DNA of 64,000 nt from Engraulis encrasicolus (lineage: Eukaryota; Chordata; Actinopteri; Clupeiformes; Engraulidae): assembly GCF_034702125.1 (NCBI RefSeq), contig NC_085857.1, positions 51,703,238 to 51,767,237 of the forward strand. The letters are read 5' to 3'. Every line of letters starts with the position of its first letter. Position 1 is the first letter of the stretch. The position numbers and the translations under genes are program-made. The notes below the pieces were generated by a model. It ran no database searches. It was not told the origin of the DNA and saw only the letters and a list, made by a program, of their open reading frames with translations. Positions 1 to 22,099 of this stretch are shown piece by piece.

Positions 1-3000
1 GAAATTAAAATTGCAAGGGTTTTCAGATGTCCATAAAAACCTCAAATTTCAACATTCAAGGTTCATCCTTGGTACATGGTCAGATATGTGCCATGACTTT
101 CACATTACATAGTATTTAATATAAGGTTCCAATGGTTGTTGAAATGCAGAGGTCCAAAAATGGGCAAAAAATAATTTATACCATTATTTGGAGCAATATT
201 CCCAATCTATGACACCAGTTGTGAACTTGCTGTTTGGTGTCTCTGAAAGATAATATTATTATTCATAACATATCTAAAATTTGGGATGGTGTTTTGTCCC
301 ATTATTTTTATAATGAATTTTAAAAACTCATTCCTGTGTGACATGCAGGTGTACCTTAGAAGCCCTGTTACCTTAGAAAAAAATTGGGTTTACTACACCT
401 AAAATGAATAGCCAAGTCAGTGTACACTAAAACCTAAAATCTCTGATACCAAATAGGTGATTTTATATTTGTTCAGCTTAGTATTTCAGTATTTCTGACT
501 TAACCCTCAATTCCGTCCTAAGAAGGTGGCCAATCCCCTTGATTTTTGTGTTCCATTTTCACACAAAGATGGCGGCTCATGGAGCCAATGGCATAGTTCC
601 AAAATAGTTCCAGGAAGTCAGCATCATGGGAAGGAAACAATACACCATTGTTTGGAGCAATATTTCCAATATATGACGGCGGTTGTGAACTTGCTGTTTG
701 TTGTTTCTCGAAGAGGATATTCTTATTAACAACATATCTAAAAATTGGGATGGTGTTTTGCCCCTTTATTTGTATAATGCCTTTTAAAATCTCAATGCAG
801 TGTGGCATGCATCCCTCAAATCCATCCAAAGTGGCGTCATGAAAAAAAAACCCACCATTTTTTAGAGCAATACCTCCAAAGTGTGATACCAGCTGTGAAC
901 TTGTTTTTTGTTGTGTCTGTAAGAGGATAATTTTATTAACAACATAGCAAAAAAATAGAATGGTGTTTTGCCTCATTCCTTTTAATGATCGTAAAGCGCA
1001 TTGCGGTGTGACATAAGCCTGTGATCAAATAGTGCAGAGGGAAGCGGAAGTGGTGAATTGTTCTGGGCCAAGGACATGGGGGAATCAAGATTGGGTACTC
1101 ATTACATTGCATTTATTGGGAAGGGGTCTCTTCAGACGACTTTCTCCCGGGCCCAGGCAAAGCTGTTTGTTCAGCTCAATATTTCTGATTTTTTTCAGGG
1201 ATTCTGGCCTCATCTTTTTAAGTGTACTATCGGCCAGATGATCAAGTGACTACGCAACATGTTCTCACTGGCGCTACGTTAGCAATAAATTCAAGATGGT
1301 TGAGAGAAGTACCATTTTGAGAGAAGTCATAAAAAAACAACCTCTGGAAATAAAACAAGATGTTGATATGATTTCCTTGATGCAACCTTGACTTCCTTGA
1401 TGGTGATTTAATATTTGAAAAAAAAAAATGAAATGTATTAAACAAGTCAGGAACTTTTAATGCTCTGGCCTGTGACAAATTATTTTATACACACTGAACT
1501 TTCAATCAACAGCTGCACCTTATGAGTTGACTTTATAAGGTAGCTTGCCATTGTCATTGATGATGCATTAGGTATCTGCACTAATATTGTTGTGTGCAAC
1601 CATCCGTAATTGGCAATTCAATGAGGAGCACCTGAATGAAATTTTGAATGAAACTTTATTGTCATTGTACAGGTACAGCGAAATTGGTACCTTGAAGGAC
1701 AATGACAACATAGGTATTGATTTCAGTAAGGATACCACCACCTTGCTCAGGGCACTTCCGTCAGGGGAGGATGATGGGGGGCGGGAAGTTCTACAATCAG
1801 GATACCTCTTTACAAACTGTCTCCTCCTATGTGTCATCTCTAATCAACTTTTACTTTCCTATGCGACCATAAAACAGTCCCACCCCCGCCAACAGTCACC
1901 ACGACAGAGGTACCCTGACTGTAGAACTGTGCCCCGCCCCCAATCCACCACCATATCTGAACGCTTTTGCATGCTGCAAGGCTTCCTTTCGGCTTCCACA
2001 ATCTCACCTGGATCAATGTGATGATGAACTTTGCAAGTATTGAACATTGTCTACAAGTATCCAAACCATGATTGTTGTAATCACTGCTGCTAACCTGCAA
2101 TCCACTTGTTAGCATTGCAGTGGTATAATATTATATTGATGCAAGCAGCTGAATTAGATTGCAACAATGTGACAAGAACCACATGGTTGTCTGGTGCCAT
2201 TATGAACTTCTGTGCCTTCAATATTCACCTGATATTGAATACTGCATGCAAGCAAACTCTTCTAACTAAAACTCCAGGACCATGCTGTCAAAATTGTCTG
2301 AGGGAATCTCCAGCCAGTATGAATTAAGTTATTTTGCAATACAGCTGGTAACTTAACGAGTAAGACACAAGCTTCATAGCAAATATAAATTTACAGGTGC
2401 TGATTGAAAGACTAGTTAGGATGGGAGTCCTTGTTGCAAACAAGAGTGCTACAATTCTTTAATCCTCTCCTATTTCACCACTTTATTCCAAGACTACTAC
2501 TACTACCGCTACCACTACTACTACTACTACTAAAATGATGATGATGATTATTATTATGATTTTACAATTAAAATAATTAATGTCTATCAAAGCCATGTGC
2601 AATGTGCTATTCTTGCTGTGTGGCATCAATCAATTCATTTACAAGTGTTATGGTTTCCCTAGAATTTGCTTTGTCATTCACAGGGTAGCCATCTTGTTTT
2701 CACTATTAAGGTGACATCAGAGCCATGGATTTGAGAGTTGCGACAAGTCGGTTGGTGACATGGTCCTCATAGCTTCAAGTAATTGTAGCCAATTGAGATT
2801 TTGAAGTCCGTTATAAAAAGAATGAGGCAAAACACCATCCCATTTTTTTTTATATGTTGTTAAAAAAAACATCCTCTTTCAGAGACACCAAACAGAAAGT
2901 TCCTAACTAGTGTCATAGATTGGAAATATTGCTCCAAACATTGGTGCAAATTAATTTTTTCCCATCTTTGGACCTCTGTATCTCAACAACCATTGGAGCC

Positions 3001-3404
3001 TTTTGTTAGATATACTATGATGTGAAAGTCATGGTACATATCAGACCATTTACCAAGGATGAACCTTACATGTAGAACTTTGAGGTTTTTACAGACATTT
3101 GGAAACCCTAGAACATATGCTATCTAAACAGAGTAGAGGCACATTATTACGGTGTGATTTGACTTACAGTGCTGCAAATTGTGATATTCAGGTGCGACTC
3201 TTAGCCCTGAAGATATAATGAATCTGACACAAATAGTTCTGGAGATAATTGAGTCTGAACATGGTCACTCATGCAATGACGCTAAAACAAGCGTAGGGGG
3301 TGTACTTATTTACAGATTTTTTTTTGTGCCAAAAGTATCCATAGCTGAGTTCTGATATTGTGGATATGATCTATTGGATGTTTAAGCCATCACATACATT
3401 CACA
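1..3404. mobile_element. Long-TIR DNA transposon, copy 1 (truncated at both ends)
   Basis: This segment is collinear with 30994-31825 followed by 36737-39330, with only scattered differences, so it is a second copy of the transposon described at 30648-39399. Position 1 corresponds to about 30994, so the left end lies outside the window. The right end stops near 3404 inside the right inverted repeat. At 825-833 this copy has an uninterrupted TCCAAAGTG where the other copy carries a 4.9-kb insertion, so it serves as the empty-site reference. The open frame at 1587-2021 also occurs in the other copy. I see no transposase motif, so this looks non-autonomous. Confidence 0.85.
2493..2561. repeat. 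(CTA)n/(ATG)n trinucleotide repeat
   Basis: Runs of CTA then ATG/ATT triplets inside the transposon copy. The same tract in copy 2 (38398-38478) is longer, so it has expanded or contracted since the copies separated. Confidence 0.8.
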
Positions 3405-3424
3405 TAGGTGACTTGCTCAAGTGT

Positions 3425-3515
3425 ACCTCAGCCATGGCATGCGGTAGTGTGGGATTTGAACCTGCAACTCTCTGATCTAAAGCCCATTCCCTTAACCATT
3501 AGGCCACAGCTGCAA
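3425..3515 (-). mobile_element. tRNA-derived SINE head
   Basis: Read on the minus strand this has an A-box-like TGGCCTAATGGTTAAGG and a B box GGTTCAAATCC about 35 bases apart. This is the layout of the pol III promoter of a tRNA-derived SINE. The same head recurs at 3903, 20548, 21083 and 60722, so it is an interspersed repeat and not a tRNA gene. Confidence 0.7.
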
Positions 3516-3529
3516 CATAAGGTGTGCGG

Positions 3530-3880
3530 TATATAAGGTGTTGCTTCCTGGTTTAGGTGTTCCACCACATAAGGTGTATATAAAGGGTTGGATCTCTTTG
3601 AGTGCATCTTAATATGGGACCTTGCCTCCTCCACTTGCCTCCTCCACTCACTTCTCGTCATGATGACATCACTGACAACAGCATTATATTTCAATATCTT
3701 GCAAAAGCTCAATTGTAGAGTCTTTTTCACGTTTGCAATTGTTATGGTGAATGAAAAACAGTCCCTCAAAAGTTGTTGTGGCTAGGCTGACAGCTGGGAA
3801 ACTTTATCGTTTTCTCCACGGAGGAGGGGCCAGGAGGCGGGGCGAGGAGACAAGCGCAAGTGGAGGAGGCAAGATTACTG
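3530..3880. repeat. Interspersed repeat shared with 56.5 kb
   Basis: The stretch 3765-3880, around GTTGTGGCTAGGCTGACAG and TTCTCCACGGAGG, is closely matched at 56505-56645. I see no coding evidence. The last bases of the transmembrane exon at 4026 and its donor also resemble sequence at 3530-3580, so part of this block is a local duplication beside the SINE. Confidence 0.5.
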
Positions 3881-3902
3881 GGATGCACCCTTTGTTTAGG
3901 CA

Positions 3903-3998
3903 TTAACCTAAGGTCAGCCATGGTGTATAGAGTGGGATTTGAACCTGCAACACTGATCTAAAGCCCATCACCTTATTTATTATGCCAAGTCTGCCACA
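3903..3998 (-). mobile_element. tRNA-derived SINE head, second copy
   Basis: Minus-strand GGTTCAAATCCCACTC is the B box. The A-box region is decayed to TTGGCATAATAAATAAGG. It lies just downstream of the transmembrane exon of the Ig receptor gene, in its intron. Confidence 0.6.
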
Positions 3999-4025
3999 TA
4001 AGGTGTATATAGGGTGTTGTCATAC

Positions 4026-11408
<7,383 letters not shown>

Positions 11409-11410
11409 CT

Positions 11411-11640
11411 CCTGATAGTCTTGGAGAACTTAGTCACAGTAGAACTTGAAGACTCAGAGCATATTCATCATCTGATAGTCTTGGAGAACTTGGTCACAGT
11501 AGAACTTGAAGACTCAGAGCATATTCATCATCTGATAGTCTTGGAGAACTTGGTCACAGTAGAACTTGAAGATACTCAGAGCAAATTCATCACCTGATAG
11601 TCTTAGATATAGTCACAGTAGAACTTGAAGGTACTCAGTG
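11411..11640. repeat. 60-bp minisatellite upstream of the Ig receptor start codon
   Basis: Three to four units of 60 bp carry GATAGTCTTGGAGAACTTGG and CACAGTAGAACTTGAAG; the core AGTAGAACTTGAAG continues in decayed form to about 11680. The first unit ends at the start codon context, so the array is built from leader-exon sequence. On the minus strand three units contain a tiny upstream ORF, at 11454-11471, 11514-11531 and 11576-11590. Confidence 0.9.
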
Positions 11641-11808
11641 TGGATAAGTAGAACTTGAAGATAGGAGAGCGGTAGAATTTGAAGATGTTTCGAAATAGCA
11701 AATAGTTTGAAGACTATAGGCTACTCAAAGTGGATGTTGGATGACTGGAACTTGATGTCAGCTGAAGTGGGCGAGTAGCTTGAAGACAGTCAACGTGGAC
11801 GAGTAGAG

Positions 11809-11821
11809 CTTATATATATAT
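11809..11821 (-). promoter_or_regulatory. Possible TATA box of the Ig receptor gene
   Basis: The minus strand reads TATATATATAAGCTC, about 400 bases upstream of the start codon. A start site about 30 bases downstream would put the whole 60-bp array in the 5' untranslated region. This is position and consensus only; an AT microsatellite is the alternative. Confidence 0.35.
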
Positions 11822-12049
11822 TCAAAGGAGACGAGTAGTGTGTGTGTGTGTGTGTTTGTGAGTATGTTTGTACCCGGGCATGTCACGTGGGAGGAAGTCT
11901 TTTCTTTGTCTTATCGTGCATCTACATCTGCAGTAAACATCACAGTCTGCTGGATCTTCAGCAAAGGCCACAGCTGCATGCAATGCTGCACTGCAACACC
12001 CACCGCCCACACACAACGGATGCAGCCTCCAGCCCCCGTCTCACTTTCT

Positions 12050-12372
<323 letters not shown>

Positions 12373-12724
12373 CAATGTATGCGATGTATTGCCCCCTCAC
12401 TCTTTCTCGCTTTCTCTGTCTTTTTCTCTGGTCTCATTGTCTCTCTCTCCCTTTCTCTCTCTCTCTCGACCTTTGCCCACATCCCCAGTGTGTATGGGGT
12501 TATCATTTGCTCTATGTACAGCATGGAGACCAAGACGTGGTGCTTATATGGTGTCCTGAATTTTTTTAATTAACACTTTTAATCATTGCAAAGAACTTGA
12601 ACCCAGTAAGACACGGCCCCTTTTTCAGCAACTTTTTTTTAAATATAAATCAGTATTATAGGTCAGTGTCCATGAATAATGTAATGAACTCCAATGTTAA
12701 TCAACATAAAGTGGAATTATGAGG

Positions 12725-12806
12725 TTATAATATAATATAATATAATATAATATAATATAATATAATATAATATAATATAATATAATATAATATAATATAA
12801 TATAAT
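12725..12806. repeat. (TATAA)n pentanucleotide repeat
   Basis: About sixteen perfect units, with a second, decayed patch at 13028-13068. Confidence 0.95.
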
Positions 12807-13115
12807 CAGGGCAGGGTGTAGTAAGTGTGGCACGCAGGGGTACGCAGTCCACCCACTTCTCCTGAGGTGAGATTAAAAATGAGCACACAGCAGTAGGTGA
12901 TGGACCAAACAGACAAACCGATAAGAAATGACAGTATAGGTGGGACACGATAAGTTGCCTAATTAATTGATGATGTGAAAAATCACGTACCCCCACTTTA
13001 GAAAAAAAAATCCCACTACACCACTGAATGTAATATAATATAATATAAAATAATATAATATAAGATAATACAATACATTTAAAACTGATATAGTTTATAC
13101 CATTTTAAACTGATA

Positions 13116-14540
13116 CAAAGCGGATTCCAAAAAAGTTGGGACACTTTGTATTTTGTGAATAAAATCAAAGTGCTGGCATTTTCAAAACATCTAATATGTT
13201 AATAAGGTAGAGCATTATGTACAGACAGCATATTAGTTGTTAAAGTCGAGCAGAATTATTGTTTTGAGGTAATTATGTGATCGTTTAAAATTTCACCCTT
13301 GCAACAAATCCCAAAAAAGTTGGGACAGGGCCAGTAAAATGCTTTTTATATTGGGTACGACTAAAGACAACTCAAGGGATGAGACTGAACAGTCAAATAC
13401 TTTGACTGATGGCATAATTTTATTCAAAAATTAGATATTTTGATATGCGAGACGTGATTTCAGCAGCTCAACTGATAGGTGTGTTCTTCAACTTGTTTAC
13501 CTTTTTGTTATGCTTAATATGTGGCATATCCTGACTGCAAGAAAACAATTTTGTGACCCGTTTACTCTTATGATGGAACCACACTGTTGGAACATAGTTG
13601 AGATTGAAATTTGCCACCATTATGGGGCAATATCTAAAGGCGATGCTCCAAAATATTATGCCTTGGTAGCTATGTTTGCTGTTTAAAGTCTGTATGTATC
13701 ATTCAACATTCATTTTAATGCTCTACATGAGTAAGAAGACTCTAACCAAGTCACCTCTGCACCCCCTTACCATCATATTTGCTGTCTTTCAGACTGACCA
13801 CTAAATCAAGTTGAAGTATTCATTTTCTATATAACCTGGAGGGTGCATGACTCCATAATTTTCAAAAAGGATTAAATATTTTCCATTCTGTAATCAGAGG
13901 ACAGTTTCACATGTCTTCAAGGTCCATAGAATGAGCTTTTCCGCACACAACATTGATTAATGTCTGCATCATGTGCATTAATCAAGTGTTGTGTTTATGG
14001 TCATTTTTTTTCGAGAGCTGTCATTGTTGGAGTGTCATAGTTTGCTTATTTACCTGTAGTATGTCATGATCTCATAACTCGTGCAATGCTTACACAGAAC
14101 TCTATATTACGAAAATAGGCCTTATATGCCTGCAATTTTGATAATTCAATCTTTCTGTGTAATAGATAAGTAATTAGTCCCTCAAAATATTCGCTGCTGA
14201 GTGCCACAGCCTCTATGTGATGGTATTTTATTTGTGCATTCATGTTGGCAGTCAATATAGTTCCTTTTAAAATATTCTTCCTTGTGTAATTTTTAGAATT
14301 ATCCAACTATTACAACATGTTTTGGCCCTGTCCCAACTTTTTTGAGATTTGTTGCATGGGTCAAATTTTAAATGATCACATAATTACCTCAAAACAATAA
14401 TTCTGCTCGACTTTAACAACTGATATGTTGTCTGTACATAATGCTATACCTTATTAACATATTAGATGTTTTGAAAATGCCAGTATTTAGATTTTATTCA
14501 CAAAATACAAAGTGTCCCAACTTTTTTGGAATCCGCTTTG
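13116..14540. mobile_element. TA-flanked element with ~215-bp inverted repeats
   Basis: The ends CAAAGCGGATTCCAAAAAAG and its inverse at 14540 begin inverted repeats that run to about 13330 and from about 14320; each holds a second GTTGGGACA motif. TA is on both sides. Length is 1425 bp. The interior has no transposase-like frame. The TA target suggests a Tc1/mariner-type non-autonomous element. Confidence 0.8.
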
Positions 14541-14546
14541 TATAAT

Positions 14547-14872
14547 TTAAAGGGGCACTGTGTAATATCCAGAATTCATGTTTCCCATTCACAAATGCTA
14601 CCTTTTTAACAAATACTTACCACCACCATCAAATTCTAAGTATTCATTCTGACTGGAAAAATTGCACTTTTCATCAATAAAAAAGGGGATCTCTATAGTC
14701 CACCATTTTGAATTTCCAGAAATAGGCTTTTTTATCAGCAAAACATACTGCACTTTGGTCATACTAAAATATTCATGAAAACATCCAATTTGACAGTAGG
14801 CAGCACCGTTTCAATGAGCAGCATAGTTGCAATACCTACTCTGGCCACCATCTTACACAGTGCACCTTTAAA
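14547..14872. mobile_element. Small MITE, copy 1
   Basis: TTAAAGGGGCACTGTGTAAT at the left is inverted at the right as TACACAGTGCACCTTTAA. A second copy lies in opposite orientation at 62881-63238 and shares the motif GTAGGTATTGCAACTATGCT. Confidence 0.75.
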
Positions 14873-15490
14873 GCTGTATTTAAAGATCATAATCATTATA
14901 TCACTCAGCCAACATTAATGTACTCAATGTTACTGATGTATAAATGGCCAAAAGATGTTCCATTAAAATTATATACAAGTCATAACAATGGATAACCCAA
15001 ACATTGGTAAAACAGAGTAACTGTTATTCACAATAAGTCTGAGAAAAACATGTTGATATTGTCATTGAAAAATATCCAGAATGATGGTGCTTATTTCATT
15101 GTCACCGCCTATGTCGGTATAAAAGCAAAGCCATCAGTGTTTGAACAGTATATTATAAAGACTGATTTCCCAAGATTATAAATGTTGACAAAAAAACAAA
15201 GCCATCAGTGTTACATGTTTGAACAATAGATTACAGGGTCTAATTTCAGAAGTTAGAAAATGTAACGTTGACATAAAAACAAATTACACCCGTGTTTCAT
15301 ATTTGAAAATTGGAAGCACTAAATTGTTTCAAAAATGTTCATTAGTGCAGGTGCTGTGGTGTCCTCATCATTAAGTTCCTTCAGTGAAGTAAGTGGAAGA
15401 AAACCCACAGAATTCCACATACACACAACATTGAACATGACCACAGAAATATACTACTGTGCCACTGGTGACAAACAGCAAGTGACAGTA
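14873..15490. other. Non-coding, decayed repeats
   Basis: AAAACAAAGCCATCAGTGTT-type motifs recur three times between 15123 and 15300 at a spacing of roughly 70-80 bases. No gene is seen. Confidence 0.5.
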
Positions 15491-15494
15491 ATTC

Positions 15495-15780
15495 ACAGTA
15501 ATTTGCTGTGTGTCATGTGATCATTACAGTAGCATAGTGTACCAGAACATCACAGGAATTTGCTGTGAGAATTCACAGTAAATTACTGTGAAATTCATCT
15601 ACTTTTTTACAGTGTACACAGTAAAAAATATTCCCGTGATGTCACAGGGAATTACTGGCTACTAATTGCATTCATTTCACAGTAGTTTACTGTGGCCATC
15701 CTCACAGTTTACTGTGATCTTCTCACAGTAGTTTACTGTGGCCACACCACAGTAAGTTACTGTCACCCTATCCACACTAC
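15495..15780. mobile_element. MITE of the CACAGTA family, rearranged
   Basis: ACACAGTAAAAAATATTCCC is followed by repeated TCACAGTAGTTTACTGTG palindromic motifs. The compact form of the family is at 46818-46922; larger forms are at 20660-21058 and 21745-21995. Confidence 0.6.
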
Positions 15781-16773
15781 CATGATCCCGCCCCTCCATT
15801 CATCACCACAAAAGAGGTAGCTACCATGTTATTGTGGCACCTCCCATTCCCCACCATGACTGAGACAACTGTGGCATGGAACCAGTCCATCACACTGCTC
15901 TATTGAATTGATAGACCGAACTATCCATAACCACAGAGAAACTCAAGTATCTGCAATATTATTACCATTTGATAGTTGTAGTCTCCTGGATGATAGTACA
16001 TTAATCTGTGTGCATAGAATACTCTGGTTGAACATAATTAGACAAACCTGAAATTTTTTGATCAATTAAGCAACCCTCCAAAAAGGATACCCGCTACCAT
16101 AATACTCACTACCAACTAGGGGCGGAATTCTCCCGTCTCCACTTAAGTCGGTTTTACGCGCGTATTCTCCCCTCTGGAACGTCGCCACACCCCTCGCGCT
16201 TAACTCAGAAAAACAGCGCGTAGCCCAACATAGGCGTGATATATGCTAAATGGGGGGATGAGTCTCCGCCAAGTTCATCAGTTGTGGCTACAAAGAAACT
16301 ATGGCGCATGGATTTTCAGATCAACCGTGTGAAAACCTCGGCAGTCCATTGAGATCCAACACTGAACTTTAACTTTGAATTTAAAACCACGTGCCAAAAG
16401 TCCTCTTGCAAAAGCGTTTCAAAATCTAACCTCCGCTCCTTTTCACAAACACAAGGCAAGTATTGGAGGTGAGATATTGAGATGGAAACGCGATGTGTCC
16501 CATTCGCGGGAACTCAGCTGAGCGTTTTGGTGCGCAACAGGTTGATTGAAATAATAAACATGATTAAACGTTTTGTTAAAAATTGATTTTGGCGTGTTGC
16601 CTGGACAATTCCGGAAATCAAAAAGTGATTTAAAATGCTGATCATTCCCACATTTACACAATCACATAGTAGGCCCATTTGCTGACTTTTAAAAGTGTTT
16701 CTCCGCTTCTCTGTACAGCAACATGACATTAAAATAATTGGAAATATGTGGATCTCAGCTGTCCGTCAGCATA

Positions 16774-18689
<1,916 letters not shown>

Positions 18690-19756
18690 TATTACACTTA
18701 GGCCACATGCATGCTGAAGAATGAACAAGGAAATCAATCGTCATGAAAAAACGGAGACTTTATATTCTGTCGCAGACGTGGTAATTAATTGGACATGGGC
18801 ATGCAATGCCAAGCCAGGACTTAAACGCGCAGCTGATGGGGTGTAATAGAGACCAGAAGCGAAATGCCAAAGACATGCTCTGATATGTAGGCCTACCTTT
18901 TACGTTTAGCTGTAATGACATTCAGGAAATATTTTCTGCCCTACAAAAACAGATAGGACAACCTGTAGCCTACCTCAGTATGTGGTGGTTTTGTATGTCG
19001 GGCATCAGTTCAGAAAGTTTAATAGGTTACATGCACATATGCACGAGTTCCAATAAATCTGGAGGAGTTGAAATAAAAACCCTTTACTTAACGTCGTGGC
19101 TACAACATAGTAAAAATTGTGAAGGTTGTTTTTGAATAGGCATACTTTGGGTGGCTGTGAGGACGACTGGAACAGCGGTCTTTAGTCTGACGTGCCTTGT
19201 CAATTTAGCCTACTTTTGCATGGTGCAACCTGCAACGAGGTGTTTTTGGTTTTGGTTACCGTCCGTGGAGACATGATGATCCTCATACTGATTAATTAAT
19301 TACCTGCTTTTGTTTGTAAGTTCACCGATATGAGAACATGCTCTGGGCAGGTGGTCATATTTTGTCACAATTAATGTAGGATGTTTATGTGGAACTGTGA
19401 ATGAATTTCGATTTGGACTCACGCTGACGGTAAGGAACATCAACAAAGCATACCGTGTAACATGTTCAAAATGCGAGCCAAGCGAGCATCAAATGCAATA
19501 TTACATTTTACCTCATAGTGGCGCTTGACCTTACTACAGCCCTTTGATGCGCGTAAAGGCAAACGCGCTTAAGTGCACGGGAGAATACGCTTAGGATTCA
19601 TTTACATGCGAAACTCCCTGATTTTGGCCTGGCCCCACCCAAAGTGCGCAACTGGTAAAATCGCGCGTAAACCCCGCTTAATCACAGACTTGAGTAACCG
19701 CGGAGGCGCTGTTAAGCGCTTTTTTTGACTTAAGCGGGTGGGAGAATTCCGCCCTA

Positions 19757-20045
19757 AATAGCTAGCCAGCCAACAAACCAGTCCACCGGGCAACTAAAAG
19801 AGTCAGTTGTCAGCTAGCCAGCCAAAGAGCCGGCTAACCAACTAACACTCATTTAGTCAGCCAACTAACCAACAAACAAGTCAGCTGTATGGCTAGCCAG
19901 CTAACAAACCAGCCATCCAGTCAACCAAAAGAGTCAGTTAGCCAGCCAACCAGCTGGCCAACAAACAGTCAGTTGGTCGGTCAGTTAGCTCACTAACCAA
20001 CAAGCCGGACAGAGAGCCAGCGAACCAGTCATTTAGGCAAGCAAC
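19757..20045. repeat. Degenerate AGCCAAC-type satellite
   Basis: About 290 bp built of variants of CTAGCCAGCCAACAAACCAG and GTCAGTTAGC, with a rough 4-bp (AGCC/CAAC) grain. No coding potential. Confidence 0.8.
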
Positions 20046-20547
20046 CCAAGCATTATGACAGTCTGAGTTTGTATAGAGGTGAAAGATAACCACGTGACCA
20101 GGCATGTGGCAGCTGCAGGCAGTAATTCAATGATGTTGTACTTAAGTGAGGTCAGATACTAATTGACAGATTGATTTGGCACTACCATTGTTCCTGGTTG
20201 ATGGTAGGCAATGTCAATCATGTCATGCAGCATTTGACTTTCAATTGTGCAATGGCACTTCACAAGATAGCCTAATTTTGTTTACTAGGTGGCAATATTC
20301 TGATTTAAAATTGGATGCTGGAGTTTTGGCGTGCACATCCAAGACAAAGGCATTAGCAGGTGCCAACTTAAAAAAGTGTTTGTGTAGCACATTGGTTGCA
20401 ACTTAATTTATTGGAAGCAGAACCAGCAACATTTCCAATCATAGACCTTCTTCTAATTAGGCCTGGCAATTAGTAATTACAATCAATCATGGCCAGGAGC
20501 AACCCAAAGTGACATACAGATATGCAACATTGGTTACTGTCCCTAGG

Positions 20548-20635
20548 GTAATGCCGGGTTAGGAGGGATTAGAACCTGCAACTCTCTGATCTTAAGTCCA
20601 CCTCCCTAACCATTAGGCCAAGGCAGCCACATAAT
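20548..20635 (-). mobile_element. tRNA-derived SINE head
   Basis: Minus-strand TTGGCCTAATGGTTAGGGAG and GGTTCTAATCCCTCC form the A and B boxes. The flank TAACCCGGCATTACCCTAGG is shared with the copy at 21083. Confidence 0.7.
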
Positions 20636-20659
20636 GCACCCAATCATGGCCTAGAGCCA

Positions 20660-21058
20660 CGAAACACCTGTTATAACAGCACAGTAGTTAACTGTGATAT
20701 GACGAAAAGTCTCTCTGGATTTCACAGTAACAAATTATGGCAGAATATCACAGTATGTTACTGTGAAATGAATGCAATTAGTAGCCAGTAACTCCCTGTG
20801 AGTTCACAGTAAGATATTGTTACACACTTGAAGTGGGCAAAAGTTCAATGGGGAGGCATGTCAGTTGGGTTGAAGGTTGACGCCTTTACAGTAGTTAACT
20901 GTGATACGACGAATTCACAGTATGTTACTGTGAAATGAATGCAATTAGTAGCCAGTAACTCCCTGTGAGTTCACAGTAAGATATTGTTACACACTTGAAG
21001 TGGGCGAAAGTTCAATGGGAAGGCATGTCAGTTGGGTTGAGGGCTGACGCCTTTACTC
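20660..21058. repeat. CACAGTA-family MITE with a ~180-bp tandem duplication
   Basis: Two near-identical units, about 20738-20890 and 20917-21055, share GAATGCAATTAGTAGCCAGT and AGATATTGTTACACACTTGA. The unit itself is a piece of the CACAGTA MITE. Confidence 0.8.
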
Positions 21059-21082
21059 AAAGTGATATACAAATATACAATA

Positions 21083-21185
21083 ATGGTTGCTGTCCCTAGG
21101 GCAATGTAGGGTTTGGAGGGATTTGAACCTGCAACCCTCTGAACTTAAGTCCACCTCCCTAACCATTAGGCCAAGGCTGCCACAT
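21083..21185 (-). mobile_element. tRNA-derived SINE head
   Basis: Minus-strand TTGGCCTAATGGTTAGGGAG and GGTTCAAATCCCTCC. With the copy at 20548 it brackets the MITE tandem, so the whole block may be one insertion or a local duplication. Confidence 0.7.
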
Positions 21186-21199
21186 AGCACAATCTGGGC

Positions 21200-21740
21200 C
21201 TTCAGACACTTCATGGACATTTACAGCAAACTATTTAGTCATCAACTTCTTGTTTGCTACATGTCTTCCCATGCTTGGTCATCTCCTTTTTTCTCACTTC
21301 CTCATGTCAATATGTACAACCTGAGGGGGAGGGGCTTAGGACATACGGGCTTCAGATCGTGTCCCATCATGCAATGCACTTATGGAGAGCCATTTATCTA
21401 GAAGGAATATCTTAAGTGTGCTTCAAAATATTACTCCTTGTTATATTCTGTGTTTATTGTAGGGGTTGTACTATTTAAAGTGGTACACAAGAAAAATGAC
21501 CATATTCCCACCGTCATGAAGATGGTCATGTATATCTCCCAATATATATAAGCTCATTCTTCTGTTATTTGACAGAGAGTGGGGATAAAGTAGTCAACTG
21601 ATGATGGGTGTATACATGTAAACCACAACATTAAAAATGAAATAATTTGCTGAAAATGTCAATGAAAGGTGTGATTGTAATGAAGAGCCTAACCTGTCTA
21701 TGACTGAAGTTGTGCCCCAATGCACTAATAATTCAATAGA
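21200..21740. other. No gene seen; part of a palindromic repeat
   Basis: 21320-21570, with CCCATCATGCAATGCACTT and a TATATATA-rich end, resembles one half of the interior of the element at 22247-23814. Nothing coding is supported. Confidence 0.45.
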
Positions 21741-21744
21741 TACT

Positions 21745-21995
21745 CCGCCCACACAGTAGTTTACTGTGATGTTTCCTAGTTTATCACTTTGGCATGCTGG
21801 TTATCCTTGAAGATCACAGTAAAATACTGTGATGTGCAAGTTAAGTGAGAAATGGCAAGTGATATAATGATTTCAGAGTAATTTGCTGTGTGCCGTGTGA
21901 ACATCACAGTAGCATAGTGTACCAGAACATCAGAGTAATTAACTGTGAGATTTCACAGTAAATTACTCTGAAATCACAGTAATTTTTTACAGTGT
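21745..21995. mobile_element. CACAGTA-family MITE
   Basis: CACAGTAGTTTACTGTGATG at the left and AATCACAGTAATTTTTTACA at the right, with GTACCAGAACATCA as in 15540. Ends in the family's TTTTTTACAGTGTA. Confidence 0.6.
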
Positions 21996-22099
21996 ATAGT
22001 TCACCTATTGGAACCCACTCACCCACCAGGCATCAAGAGGAAAGGTGCTGTACCTCCTTTTGAAAGAACACGGCCATAATGACCAAATCTATTACTTAA

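Noticed and set aside
1587..2021. 144-codon open frame as a gene (also at 37497-37928)
   Set aside because: It is present in both transposon copies and has no recognisable domain; the TTTATTGTCATTGTACAGGT part is retroposon-like sequence.
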